Under the pieces are notes generated by a model, which saw nothing but the letters and a program-made list of their open reading frames with translations, was not told the DNA's origin and searched no databases. Positions 7,195 through 16,700 of a stretch of DNA of 64,000 bases are shown here, piece by piece. The position numbers and the translations under genes are program-made. Origin of the DNA: Janthinobacterium violaceinigrum (GTDB lineage: Bacteria > Pseudomonadota > Gammaproteobacteria > Burkholderiales > Burkholderiaceae_D); assembly GCF_009208555.1 (NCBI RefSeq), contig NZ_WFLI01000022.1:1-64000 (forward strand). The letters run 5' to 3'. The first letter of the stretch is position 1, and each line of letters starts with the position of its first letter.

Positions 7195-7526
7195 TTAATG
7201 AAACTAAAAACTGAAACTGAAACATCGCGTGCGAAGATTCCGCGAATTTCCGGGAATTTTCTTATAACCTGCTATTTTAAAGGATTTAGCGCTGACAGAC
7301 CTGAAATAAGACAGCCCGGCAACACCGATGCGCTGGCGCCCGTCCCAACGGCCCCACAAAGCGCCGATTCTGCGATCCAGCGCAAACGGCGGCGGCAAAA
7401 CGCGCGCCGTCCGCCTTGTGAACCGCATAAGATTGGCGGGTCAGCACACTGACTCATCCTCCGCGCCCCGCGGTTCCCGCCGCAGCGGGCGCTTGTTACG
7501 CATTATCCCCACACAGGAGCGGCAAC
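7195..7526. other. Gene-free stretch between the ribB-type gene and osmC
   Basis: About 330 bases between divergently transcribed genes, so it should hold both promoters. I see an AT-richer segment at 7200-7300 with a small inverted repeat around GAATTTCCGGGAATTTTC, then ordinary GC-rich sequence. No FMN riboswitch consensus was found on the minus strand ahead of the ribB-type gene. Confidence 0.4.
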
Positions 7527-7952
7527 ATGAAAACCAACGGATCGGCCATCTGGTCAGGCGGCATCAAGGACGGCAAGGGCGCCATCAGCACGCGCAGCGG
7601 CGCCTTGCACGAATATCCCTACGGCTTTGCCAGCCGCTTCGAAGGCAAGCCCGGCACGAATCCGGAAGAACTGATCGGCGCCGCCCACGCGGGCTGCTTC
7701 ACCATGGCCCTGTCGCTGATCCTCGGCGAAGCGGGCCTGACGGCGGAAAAGATGGAGACGACGGCCGAAGTCACCCTCGACAAGGTGGACGACGGCTTTG
7801 CCATCACGGCCGTCCATTTGATCCTGAAAGCAAAAATTCCCGGTGCCGACCAGGCAAAATTCGAGGAATTGACGGGCAAGGCCAAGGCCGGCTGCCCCGT
7901 GTCGAAGCTGCTGAAAGCCACGATCACGCTGGACGCCACCCTGCTGCCCTAG
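7527..7952 (+). CDS. osmC: OsmC family peroxiredoxin (osmotically inducible / organic hydroperoxide reductase)
   Basis: Thiol-dependent reduction of organic hydroperoxides in the cytosol. The 141-residue protein has the two family cysteines: C57 in LIGAAHAGCFTM and C123 in KAGCPVSKLL, with the expected spacing. The N-terminal SAIWSGGIKDGKGAISTRSG and the PEELIGAAHA helix place it in the OsmC branch rather than Ohr. Start ATG 7527 has a clear AGGAG. It is monocistronic, and its stop overlaps by 4 bases the stop of the convergent gene at 7949-9367. It lies inside the interruption of the riboflavin gene order. Confidence 0.92.
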   Translation: MKTNGSAIWSGGIKDGKGAISTRSGALHEYPYGFASRFEGKPGTNPEELIGAAHAGCFTMALSLILGEAGLTAEKMETTAEVTLDKVDDGFAITAVHLILKAKIPGADQAKFEELTGKAKAGCPVSKLLKATITLDATLLP

Positions 7953-9367
7953 ATTTTATCCACGGGCTTGACGGGTTCCACGGGCGCCACCGGCGCCACC
8001 AGCGGCAGGCGCGAGTCGCTGGCCGGCAATGGCCGGTTCATCAGGCCGGGATTCAGGGCTGCATTGTTCAGGTTATACGCGGCAATGGCGGCCGCCACGG
8101 ACGGGTCTTGCGAGGAAGGCAGCGGCACGGCCATGCCCGCGGCTTGCGCGGCCAGCTCTTGCGCCTGGGCATTTTGCTGGGCCAGCTGGGCTTGCTCCGT
8201 CGCCAGGCCCGCATCGGCTTGCCCCTGCGCTGCGCGTGCCAGCACCTGCGCCCGGTCGCTGGCCGCCTGGGCCGCCATCTGCGCATCGCTGGCGGCCAGC
8301 TGTGCCCGTACGGCATCGTCCGCGGCCGCTTGCGCCTGCTGCTGCAAGCCCTGCTGCTGCACTTGCCCCTGGCGCAGCTCGTCCACCCGCGCCGCTTCCT
8401 GCTGCTGCGCCTGCTGATCGGCATAGATGCGGTCGCCATCCACGCGTTCGGCGTCCAGGCGCTGGGCATCCACGCGCTGGCTATCGGCTCGCTGCGCCTG
8501 CGGCAGGTCCTGGCCGCTTGCTGCGGCTGGCGCCAGCGGCGCCGGTGACGGCCGCAGCCCCTGCAAATCCAGGTTCAGTTCTTCCGCTTCCAGCTGCTGT
8601 TGCAGTTCCAGTTGCCGCTGCGCAATGGCGGCCGTTTGCGGCGGCTCGCCTTGCGCCACGGCCAGCTGCTGCCCCGCCAATGCGGCAAGCGCAGGCTGTG
8701 CGTCACCCGTCAAATCCGCTTCGACGACGGCGGCCAGCGGCGCGCCCTGCTGCTGGGCCAGCACGGCGCCCACTTGCGCCAGCACGTCCGTTCCCTGTTG
8801 CAGGGCATCCAGGGTGGCACGGCTGTCGGCCGCATACGCAGCCTGCAACGTTGCAACATCGACATCTTCATTGCGCAAATCGATGCCCATGCTGGCCAGC
8901 CGTGCTTGCGTAAGCAAGCTGCCATCCTGCGCCAGCGCGGCGGCCGCATCCGTGGTGCCGTCGCCCGACAGCAAATCGTAGCGCTGCGCCAGGCTGCCCG
9001 GCGTGTCGCCGGCCGTCGCCAGCTGGCTGGCATCGATGCCGCTCGTTTGCAGCTGGGCAAACGATTCCGTCAGCTGCCGCGCCAATGCCAGCAAGTCGTC
9101 ATTGACGTTCACGGGGGTATTCGCCGCCCTGGCCTCGTCCGTGGCGCCCTGCAAGGCCAGCAGTTGCCGGCGCGACAAGGCCACGCCGGACAGGAACTGG
9201 CCCAGCGGAGAGATGTCGACCTGGGTCGATGACAGGATGGCAAGGGCCGCCGCGCTGGACGACGGCACGGGCAGCGCCGGCGCCAGCGGCGCCAAAGGCG
9301 CCGTTGCGCCCACGCGGGACGTGGCCGGGATGGTATTGGGCACGGTTGCGCGCGAAATCGGGTCCAT
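7949..9367 (-). CDS. Hypothetical Ala/Gln-rich protein with predicted coiled-coil
   Basis: Not recognised. 472 residues, very rich in Ala and Gln, with no signal peptide or membrane segment. The N-terminal third contains Pro/Ala linkers and a more ordered block (ISPLGQFLSGVALSRRQLL; LLALARQLTESFAQLQ). Residues about 280-310 contain a short repeat of the type QRVDAQRLDAERVDGDRI, followed by long Gln/Ala stretches likely to be coiled coil. The C-terminus is Pro/Val-rich (VAPVAPVEPVKPVDKI). Codon use agrees with the neighbours and no longer competing frame is present, so it is probably real. An alternative is a flagellar-hook-length or surface-structure-related protein, for which there is no direct evidence. 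Confidence 0.65.
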   Translation of the reverse strand: MDPISRATVPNTIPATSRVGATAPLAPLAPALPVPSSSAAALAILSSTQVDISPLGQFLSGVALSRRQLLALQGATDEARAANTPVNVNDDLLALARQLTESFAQLQTSGIDASQLATAGDTPGSLAQRYDLLSGDGTTDAAAALAQDGSLLTQARLASMGIDLRNEDVDVATLQAAYAADSRATLDALQQGTDVLAQVGAVLAQQQGAPLAAVVEADLTGDAQPALAALAGQQLAVAQGEPPQTAAIAQRQLELQQQLEAEELNLDLQGLRPSPAPLAPAAASGQDLPQAQRADSQRVDAQRLDAERVDGDRIYADQQAQQQEAARVDELRQGQVQQQGLQQQAQAAADDAVRAQLAASDAQMAAQAASDRAQVLARAAQGQADAGLATEQAQLAQQNAQAQELAAQAAGMAVPLPSSQDPSVAAAIAAYNLNNAALNPGLMNRPLPASDSRLPLVAPVAPVEPVKPVDKI

Positions 9368-9507
9368 GGCTAGCCCTCACTGCGGAAAACCATATTATGC
9401 GCGTCTTGCAGCATTGCATCGCACAATTGGCGCATACGGAAACATGTCTAGAGAGTAACTTTCAACGATAGAATACGCTTGCCACGATCTTGCCATATAG
9501 GAACAAC

Positions 9508-10368
9508 ATGCTGAATGAACCGGAACTGGAAGCCGATATACCAACGACGCCGGCAGCACCTGCCCCGGCGGCAGCGAACGCGGGCATCGAGGAGGTGTAC
9601 GCGGCCCTGTGCCGCGATTGGGGAATCGCCAGGCCGCCGGCATTGACAGTGACGCCATCGCTGAAAGTGGGCGGCCGCGTGCTGCTGGGAGAATACCGGC
9701 GCGAGCGGCATGAAATAATGGTCACGCAGAACATCAGTAATCCCGAGCTGGTGCTGTCGCATGAGCTGTGCCATGCCATTGCAGGTGCCGGCATCGGCTA
9801 CAAGGGGCACCATGGCGCGCCCTTCCTGGCCTTGTGGAGCCTGGCCGACCATTATTTCATGGCCGGCAGGATCGGCGCCACCCTGGGCGATCTGACGGTG
9901 TTCACCATTGGAACGCAATGGCTGCGCGTGGCCCCGCGACGCTACCGCGAAACGGAACGCCAGCGCGCGCACAAGGTCATCGAGGCAGTCAAGAAGGAGA
10001 TGGCGCAGGGTCCGCTGACAATAGATGAACTTGCTATTGCCATCCGCACACAAATGGGAACCCAGGCGCGCTCCAGCTCGTTTTCCAGCTGGGTCATCGA
10101 CCGCTTTTTCACGCAAAAAGCGGTGTGGCAATACTATACGGGCCGCAGCGCCATCGCCCTGCTGCTGGCGGGCATTGCGCTCCACGCCGCGGTGCCCAGT
10201 GACTACAAGCCCATGGTCGCGGGGGCAATGGCGGTAATACTAGGCGGCATCGCCGCCATCTGCGCGGCGTGCGTCTCCATTGAAAAAGCGCTGTGCAGAT
10301 GGGCGGACATCGGCAAGCTGCCGCTGCGCCGCAAGGTCTGGCGTATGCTGTTCAGCAAGGCAGGTTAA
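9508..10368 (+). CDS. Putative zinc metallopeptidase with HExxH motif and C-terminal membrane segments
   Basis: 286 residues from ATG 9508, preceded by AGGAAC at good spacing (an upstream TTG at 9490 would add six residues). The zincin motif HELCH (H85-E86-H89) in LVLSHELCHAIAGAG resembles SprT-like and other minigluzincins; the region HHGAPFLALWSLADHYF could supply a third ligand. After a basic middle region there are two hydrophobic segments at about 215-255 (SAIALLLAGIALHAAV; AGAMAVILGGIAAICAACV), so the C-terminus is membrane-inserted. Neighbours (osmC, riboflavin genes) do not suggest a substrate. The fold and metal dependence are inferred from the motif; no named family is claimed. Confidence 0.7.
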   Translation: MLNEPELEADIPTTPAAPAPAAANAGIEEVYAALCRDWGIARPPALTVTPSLKVGGRVLLGEYRRERHEIMVTQNISNPELVLSHELCHAIAGAGIGYKGHHGAPFLALWSLADHYFMAGRIGATLGDLTVFTIGTQWLRVAPRRYRETERQRAHKVIEAVKKEMAQGPLTIDELAIAIRTQMGTQARSSSFSSWVIDRFFTQKAVWQYYTGRSAIALLLAGIALHAAVPSDYKPMVAGAMAVILGGIAAICAACVSIEKALCRWADIGKLPLRRKVWRMLFSKAG

Positions 10369-10406
10369 TCTCTGTCAACACCTGCCCTTCCGGGCGCAGC
10401 TTATGC

Positions 10407-11033
10407 TCACTTATCCAGCGACAACATGCGCTCGACATAGCGGGCGATCAGGTCGATTTCCAGGTTCACCTTGCCGTCGACCGTCAGGTGCTTCAAGGTC
10501 GTCACGGCGATCGTGTGCGGAATCAGGTTGATCGAGAAGCGGCAGCCGTTGACGGCGCCCGCGCCCAGGTCTTCCACGCGGTTGACGGTCAGGGACACGC
10601 CGTTGACGACGACGGAACCCTTGAAGGCCAGGTATTTTGCCAGTTCGTGCGGCGCTTCGATCACCAGTTCCCACGATTCGCCCACGGCCTCGAACTTGCG
10701 CACGATGCCCAGGCCATCGACGTGGCCGGACACCAGGTGGCCTCCCAGGCGTTCGGCCAGGGTCAGGGCTTTTTCCAGGTTCACTTCAGTGGTCGTATCG
10801 AGGCCCACGGTGCAATTGAGGCTTTCGCGCGATACATCGACGGCAAAGCCCGTGTCCGACTTTTCCACCACCGTCATGCAAGCGCCATTGATGGCGATCG
10901 AATCGCCCAGGGCCACGTCGGCCAGCGGCAAGCCGCCTGCATGGATGTTCAGGCGCACGCCTGCATCGAGGCCGCCGTCGAGCGGTTGCACGGTTTCAAT
11001 CTTGCCAATGGCGGCAACAATTCCTGTAAACAT
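10407..11033 (-). CDS. ribE: Riboflavin synthase alpha subunit
   Basis: Dismutates two 6,7-dimethyl-8-ribityllumazine molecules to riboflavin. The true start is the ATG at 11033 (MFTGIVAAIGKIETV), the invariant N-terminus; the frame extends 22 codons further upstream without meaning. Two tandem lumazine-binding barrels are visible: the first with GDSIAINGACMTVVE and LNCTVGLDTTTEVNLEKAL, the second with HLVSGHVDGLGIV and GVSLTVNRVEDL. 208 residues, usual for the family. It follows ribD by 40 bases on the same strand, so the two are probably cotranscribed. The symbol ribE is used here for riboflavin synthase (called ribC in E. coli). Confidence 0.95.
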   Translation of the reverse strand: MFTGIVAAIGKIETVQPLDGGLDAGVRLNIHAGGLPLADVALGDSIAINGACMTVVEKSDTGFAVDVSRESLNCTVGLDTTTEVNLEKALTLAERLGGHLVSGHVDGLGIVRKFEAVGESWELVIEAPHELAKYLAFKGSVVVNGVSLTVNRVEDLGAGAVNGCRFSINLIPHTIAVTTLKHLTVDGKVNLEIDLIARYVERMLSLDK

Positions 11034-11073
11034 GGAGCTAACCCTATAAAAATGTAAAAGTATGCGTTGCGTA

Positions 11074-12210
11074 TTAGTTGCGTTCGGCGAATCTTGCAAG
11101 GATACGCAAATCTGCGCCCACTTGCTGAACCTGGTGGAATTGCAAAGTGCGTTGCTGTTTGAGGTCCGTCAATGCGGGCAAGGCAAACATGCCTTGCGCA
11201 TCGCCCAGCAAGGTGGGCGCCAGGTAGACCAGCAGCTCGTCGACGCAGCCTTCGCGGATCAGCGAGCCGTTCAGCTTGGAGCCGGCCTCGACGTGGACTT
11301 CATTGATTTGCCGGCGTCCCAGTTCCAGCATCAGCGCGGCCAGGTCGACCTTGCCGGCCGCATTCGGCAACATGATGACTTCCGCGCCCAGCGCCTGCAG
11401 CTGCGCCTGCTTCTCCGGGTTGGCGACAGCCGCCACGATCCATGTGCCGCCGCCTTGCAAGATGCGCGCATCGGGGCTGATGTCGAGCCGGCTGTCGACG
11501 ACGATGCGGCGCGGCTGGCGCGGCGTCTCGACGGCGCGCACGTTCAGTTGCGGATCGTCGGCCTTGACGGTGCCTATGCCCGTCAGGATGGCGCAGGCGC
11601 GCGCGCGCCAGGCATGGCCGTCGGCGCGCGCCTCCGGTCCCGTGATCCACTGGCTTTGTCCGTTGTGCAAGGCAGTCATGCCATCGAGGCTGGCCGCCGT
11701 TTTCATGCGCACCCACGGCTTGCCGCGCTGCATGCGCGAAAAGAAGCCGATATTCATTTCATGCGCCTCGTCGGCCAGCACGCCCGTGGTGACGGCAATA
11801 CCGGCCGCTTCCAGCTTGGCCAGACCCTGCCCCGCCACCAGCGGATTCGGGTCCGTCATGGCGGCCACGACGCGCCCCAGCCCCGCGCGCACGAGCGCAT
11901 CGGAGCATGGCGGCGTGCGGCCATGGTGGTTGCACGGCTCCAGGGTGACGTAGGCCGTGGCGCCGCGCACGTCGTTGCCGCGCGCGGCTGCATTGGCCAG
12001 CGCTTGCACCTCAGCATGATCCTGCCCGGCCGCCTGCGTCACGCCGGCGCCGATCACCTGGCCATCCTTGACGATCACGCAGCCGATGCGGGGGTTCGGC
12101 GAGGTCGTGTATAAACCGCGTGTCGCCCATTCCAGCGCCAGGCGCATGCCATCGATATCGTTGAGTATTTCCACGGGCTTCTTTGAAGGTGAATAATCGG
12201 TAATCGCCAA
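11074..12210 (-). CDS. ribD: Bifunctional diaminohydroxyphosphoribosylaminopyrimidine deaminase / 5-amino-6-(5-phosphoribosylamino)uracil reductase
   Basis: Second and third steps of riboflavin synthesis. The deaminase domain (about 20-150) has the zinc motif HAEVQAL and PCNHHGRTPPC; the reductase domain follows with KTAASLDGMTALHNGQSQWITGPEARADGH and the C-terminal LLVYLAPTLLG block. Length of 378 is typical. The start given is TTG at 12210; an in-frame ATG at 12147 would begin at MRLALEWATRG, which is close to the minimal family start, so either is possible. The gene begins 13 bases after the fimT-like stop, with no clear promoter between, so pilus and riboflavin genes may be partly cotranscribed. 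Confidence 0.93.
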   Translation of the reverse strand: MAITDYSPSKKPVEILNDIDGMRLALEWATRGLYTTSPNPRIGCVIVKDGQVIGAGVTQAAGQDHAEVQALANAAARGNDVRGATAYVTLEPCNHHGRTPPCSDALVRAGLGRVVAAMTDPNPLVAGQGLAKLEAAGIAVTTGVLADEAHEMNIGFFSRMQRGKPWVRMKTAASLDGMTALHNGQSQWITGPEARADGHAWRARACAILTGIGTVKADDPQLNVRAVETPRQPRRIVVDSRLDISPDARILQGGGTWIVAAVANPEKQAQLQALGAEVIMLPNAAGKVDLAALMLELGRRQINEVHVEAGSKLNGSLIREGCVDELLVYLAPTLLGDAQGMFALPALTDLKQQRTLQFHQVQQVGADLRILARFAERN

Positions 12211-12223
12211 GAGGCGAGTCTTG

Positions 12224-12874
12224 CTACGAACTGTCGGCCACGCCGCTGCAATTGGCCGCCTGCTGCTGCGGATCGCACACGCGCACCCTGCCCAGCATAT
12301 TGATTTTAATATGGCGCACCTGCTTTCCCAAAGTCAGGGACAAGGTGCCCCAGCGCGCCGCCAGGCTATTGGTCGCGCTGCAACTGCGTCCAGCGCCATT
12401 GTAGGCGATATAAAACGGCGCCGTGGCCGACGAAAACGCGAACTGGGCCGTGATGCCCGCAGGGAGCGGCCCCTGGCGCAACAGCAATTCGTCGCCGTCA
12501 TCGAAAACCAGGTTGGCATTGCTGTCGATGAATGCCAGCCAGCCCGTGCGCCAGTCCGTGCCACCAGGCCCGGCCGGCATCAGCAGCACGCGCCGGCCCC
12601 GCGCCATCGCCTGCGCCCGCGTCAATTCGATGGCCGAGAACAAGTCCGTGGCTACCGCGCGCACCTGCTGGCGCGCCAGCACCTGCTGCAGGCTGGGCAA
12701 GGCCGCGGCCGCCAGCAGCGCCGCAATCGCCAGCACGGCCAGCAATTCGAGCAAGGTATGCCCGGCCCGAGGCGGCCGCTTGCGCGAACGGGCAAACCAG
12801 TGCCGGCCGCAGGACGGCGAAAGGCGGCATGCAAGTGAGTCACCCAAGCCGCGTACCCGCTCCGGCGCGGCCAT
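12224..12874 (-). CDS. fimT: Type IV pilus minor pilin, FimT/GspH family
   Basis: Prepilin with a basic leader ending RSRKRPPRAG and a mature N-terminus HTLLELLAVLAIAALLAAAA, with Glu at +5 as required for PilD processing and assembly. The leader is long (about 38 residues) if the ATG at 12874 is used. The mature part has the GspH-like pattern: ELTRAQAMARGRRVLLMP, a WRTGWLAFIDSNANLVFDDGDELL stretch and a C-terminal disulphide candidate (C...C near VRVCDPQQQAANC). It is the last gene of the pilV-to-fimT operon, starting 3 bases after the preceding stop. FimT relatives can bind DNA during uptake in some species; that role is not shown here. Confidence 0.83.
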   Translation of the reverse strand: MAAPERVRGLGDSLACRLSPSCGRHWFARSRKRPPRAGHTLLELLAVLAIAALLAAAALPSLQQVLARQQVRAVATDLFSAIELTRAQAMARGRRVLLMPAGPGGTDWRTGWLAFIDSNANLVFDDGDELLLRQGPLPAGITAQFAFSSATAPFYIAYNGAGRSCSATNSLAARWGTLSLTLGKQVRHIKINMLGRVRVCDPQQQAANCSGVADSS

Positions 12875-12877
12875 GGC

Positions 12878-13603
12878 CTAGGGCCAGCAATGGCTGGCCG
12901 GGCCGCTGCTGCCCCGCTGGCCCGTGCTGCTCAGGGACAGGACGCCGCAATCGGCATCCCGGAATTGCGCATCGACCTTGGCCGTGCCCGGCATGGCCCG
13001 CAGCAGCACGCATTGCCCGATGGTCACGCCGGGACAGGCCAGCGCCTCGATTTCATACGCGCTGGCGGCAGCCGGTCCTTCGCCTGACCACCACGGAAAT
13101 TGCTGCGCCTGCGGCGCGGGCGACACGGAGGAAAAAGCCAGGTAGTGATTATTTTGCGAATAATAGCGCTCCTGCTGCTGCATCAGCCGCAGCATGGCTG
13201 CCTGCCCCTGCACCCGCTTGGCGCGCACAACATGGCCCTGGTAGGCGGGCACGGCCAGCGCCAGCAGCAGACTCGTGATCGCCAGTGCGGCCAGCAACTC
13301 GATCAGGCTGAAGCCCGCGATGGCGGCCAGTGTCACAGCTGCGGCAGGGGTAGCACCGGCACCGGCGGCTCCCGCGCGCGGCCACGGCGGCGCACAGGGA
13401 CGCGGGTGCGGAACTGGCTGCCCGACCCCGCATGCGCTGCCGCCCTTGCCTCTCATCCTGCCACCCGCGCCAACGTTCTTATTGCCAGCATCCTTATTGC
13501 CAGCGTCCTTACTGCCACCGGCATTTCCACCCGCGCGACCACTTGCGCCGGCGTCACCTGCATCGCCTGCAGCAGACACGTTCCGCGTTGCCACCGCCCC
13601 CAT
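12878..13603 (-). CDS. pilE: PilE-like minor pilin with unusually long N-terminal extension
   Basis: The prepilin peptidase site is IAG|FSLIELLAALAITSLLL, with Glu at +5, followed by the hydrophobic helix and the PilE-type stretch QAAMLRLMQQQERYYSQNNHYL. The mature part is about 144 residues with C-terminal cysteines that may form a disulphide loop. The odd part is upstream: from the ATG at 13603, which has a good GAAGGGG Shine-Dalgarno, the leader is 97 residues long and low in complexity, with Gly/Ala/Asn repeats such as KDAGNKDAGNKNVGAGG and a Pro-rich stretch. Alternative starts are ATG 13456 (48-residue leader) and GTG 13336 (8-residue leader, no Shine-Dalgarno). It lies between pilY1 and fimT in the operon. 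Confidence 0.8.
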   Translation of the reverse strand: MGAVATRNVSAAGDAGDAGASGRAGGNAGGSKDAGNKDAGNKNVGAGGRMRGKGGSACGVGQPVPHPRPCAPPWPRAGAAGAGATPAAAVTLAAIAGFSLIELLAALAITSLLLALAVPAYQGHVVRAKRVQGQAAMLRLMQQQERYYSQNNHYLAFSSVSPAPQAQQFPWWSGEGPAAASAYEIEALACPGVTIGQCVLLRAMPGTAKVDAQFRDADCGVLSLSSTGQRGSSGPASHCWP

Positions 13604-13712
13604 GCCTGCCCCTTCGCAAAAAGTTGCCCGTCGATCCGACAGGCCGGCTCACGCGTGGCCTGCGCCTGGTCAGCTTGCAATATGCCGGCGTAAGGCGCCT
13701 GCCTGGCCACGT

Positions 13713-16700
13713 CTATTTTTTCTTGGCCGCTTCGTGCAATTCGCGCCAGTTCGCCACTTCACGCCAGCTGAGGCGACGGGCTAGCAGCGGCGCGCTGACA
13801 ACCTTGAGCCCGGCCCCGCTGGCCGCAGCGGGCAAGCCCGGCTGCAGCACGGCCAGTTCCTTGCGCCCCTCGGCCCGCCCTGCCGCCGTCACGGCGCCCA
13901 CCGTACTGTTCAGTTCCAACGCCAGCGGCGGCGCCCGCGCCAGGCCATCGAACAGACGCCCCGTCTGCGCGCCCGCCTGCACGACACCGGCGCCATCGGC
14001 GGCAAAGCCGCTCAGCACATCGAGCACGTACAGGCGGGTGGCGGGCCTGGCGCAAGGATCGCGTCCCGGCAGGACGGTGTTGAACAGCACCTTGCCGGCA
14101 GCCAGCACGGGACTGCTGATGCTGCGTTCGCCCGTCTGCGCGCTGTGCATGAAATCGAGGTACCAACCGCGCATGGCGTCGCTGCCCGTATAGCGCAGCT
14201 CGGCACCATCGACGCGCACGCCGTCCACCGCCTCGCCCAGGCTGCGCCGCTCCAGGTCGGCGCGGCTGCGTGTGGGCGACGACTCCCGCAGATCGTCGTG
14301 CACGGCGTAGAACGACTGCGACAAAAAGGCGGAAGGCCAGGTATCGGCCCCTTCGACCAATTTACCTGTGCCGAACAGCAGCAGATAACCGCCATCGGGC
14401 GCATACGCCACTGTCAGCTGCTGCGTCACGGGCTGGCGCCTGCCCTGCGCATCGCGCGCAACAAACACGAGCTTGCGTCCCTGGCCATCTTTCCACGGCG
14501 GCCCGTCGGTCATATCCAGGCGCCAGATATTGCCCTGCAAATCGCCCGCATACACGTAGGCTAGCGCACCATCGCTGCCCGGCACCACGGCGGGCGGGCC
14601 CAGCGCGTGGGACACGGCGTCTGCGCTGGCGCCGCCATCCGCAGCCGCATCGCCCCCCTGGCTGCCGTCGCCGCCGCTGGCCACGGGCACCTTGAGCCGG
14701 AAGTAATTACTTCCCAACACCCACGGCGTGCCGGGCACCTTGTCCAGCGCCAGCAGGAAGATGGCGGCGGCGGAAGCGGGCGCCGTCGTGTCCTTGCCGT
14801 CGTCCACATGGTTGTTGTAGCCGTTGGCGACGACGGCAAAATCGCGGTAGGCCACCGCCCCATCCTTGCCGCCCATATTGATGCGGGCAAAGGCGGGCGG
14901 CGCGCGCACGTTGCCGATCAGCTTATCGTCGCGGTCCGTGAATTCCCACAGCGCCCCGTCTTGCGCAAAGCGCGCCGGGTCCGTGATGTCGAGTGCAAAT
15001 ACGCCCTGCGCCCCGCCGCCCATGCCGGACGCCAGTACCGTCTTCCAGCGCCCCAGCGCCAGTACTTCCGCCGTGGCCGCGGCGCCGTCGAGTAGCGGTC
15101 CGGGACTGTAGTGAGTGCTCGCAGCGGCGGCTGCGGCATGCAGCAGCGCTTGCGGCAGATAGGCAAACAATTCGCTGCCCGTGCGCGCATCGACCGCATG
15201 CAGCAAGCCATCGTTGGCGCCCAGGTACAGCATTTTGCGCCGCTGCAGCAACAACTTGCGGTGCAAGCCATAGCCGGCGCCCGGCATGCCCAGCCTTGGT
15301 GCGCCCACGTACAGCAAATTGCCATGCGGCGCGGCGCCCAGGCTGCCCGAACGGCGCCGCAGGAATCCCCCTGGCTGGCCCACCTCGTGCGTGTGCTCGC
15401 CCAGCAGATATGCCAGGCGCGCCTCGCCCTGACCATCGCCGCCGTCGAATGCGCCGCGCTGCGCCGCATCGAGCCGCTGCCATGCCAGTTGCATCAGGCT
15501 GCCCTTGGCGTCGAGCGTATAGACGGGGCGCAAGGATGCGGACGCACCATCCGGCACGGGCTTATCCTGTCCGCCTGCAATCCACAATGGCTTGCCGGGA
15601 AACAGTGCGCCATCGGCCCCCACGGCAAAGGCGCTGCGCGACAAGGTCATGGCGCCATCGGCCAGGCGCATCTGCGTGTGAAACCAGTATGCGTCTTCCG
15701 TGCCGCTGGCCAGCGCCATCAGCGCCGGCCCCGCGAGCATCGCGGGCAAGCTGCCCTTGTCGGCGGCAGCAAAGGCCGCACGCAATCCCCCGATCAGGGC
15801 GGCCGGATCGCTGCCGGGCAGGTAGTGGGCCGGCCAGCGGCCGTCCAGGCTCCACTCTTCCAGCGCGCTGCCCGTCGTGCTCTTGTAAGGGTTGGCGTCG
15901 CCGTTCGCATCGAGAAAACCGCCATATTTTGCCGCCAGCAACAAGGGAGTAGCAGCGGGCGTGGCGGCAGGCACGGCCGCCGGATCGCCTTGGCGCAAGT
16001 CGCCCGCATAGTGTTCGACGTGCGCCAGGCCGTCTTTCTTGCCGCCAGGACGCAGCGCCTGCACATGCGACCAATAGGCCAGGCCCGCCGCATGGTAGCT
16101 GGCACCGCCCGCGCCATCGGCCAGCAGTTCCAGTGCCGCCAGTTCGGGCCGTGGCGCGGGATTGCCCTGCGCGGCGCCGCTTTCCAGGCTGCCCACCGCA
16201 TGCGTCCAGGCCATCGCATCGAACGGGGGCGGCGCAAAGCCATCCGCGGCGCGGGCGCGATCCCCGGGCGCGGCGGGAATGACTGGAACATTGCCTGGCA
16301 CGTAACGGTCGCCCGCCATGCCCCCATCACCGAGGCTGACGACCACGTGGCGCTGGCAGCTGGCTGTTTGCGGGTCGTTCCATGGAGTCACGACCGGCAA
16401 GCCGCCATCGTTGGCAGGCGAGGCCGTGGCGGGCGGTACCAGGACACTCGCCTGCCTGCCCTGCAGGTAGCGCAGCGATTCGTACAGCAATTCGGCCAGC
16501 GGCGCCGCCCCCGCGTATGCGCCCGGATGCCCGGCATTGCTGCGGCCCAGGCCATTGATGTAAGCGGTCACCCCGCCACCAGGGCCCGCGCCTTGGGCCT
16601 CAAGGTGGGATGGGGCTTGGGCCATATACACGCCGGTGACGGGATTCCATTCGGCGTCGGGATTATCTTGCGGCAAAAAATCGGGCGCCGCCCAGCGCTG

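Noticed and set aside
7062..7526. FMN riboswitch ahead of the ribB-type gene
   Set aside because: The conserved RFN-element blocks are absent on the minus strand; only the repeat element and ordinary sequence are seen.
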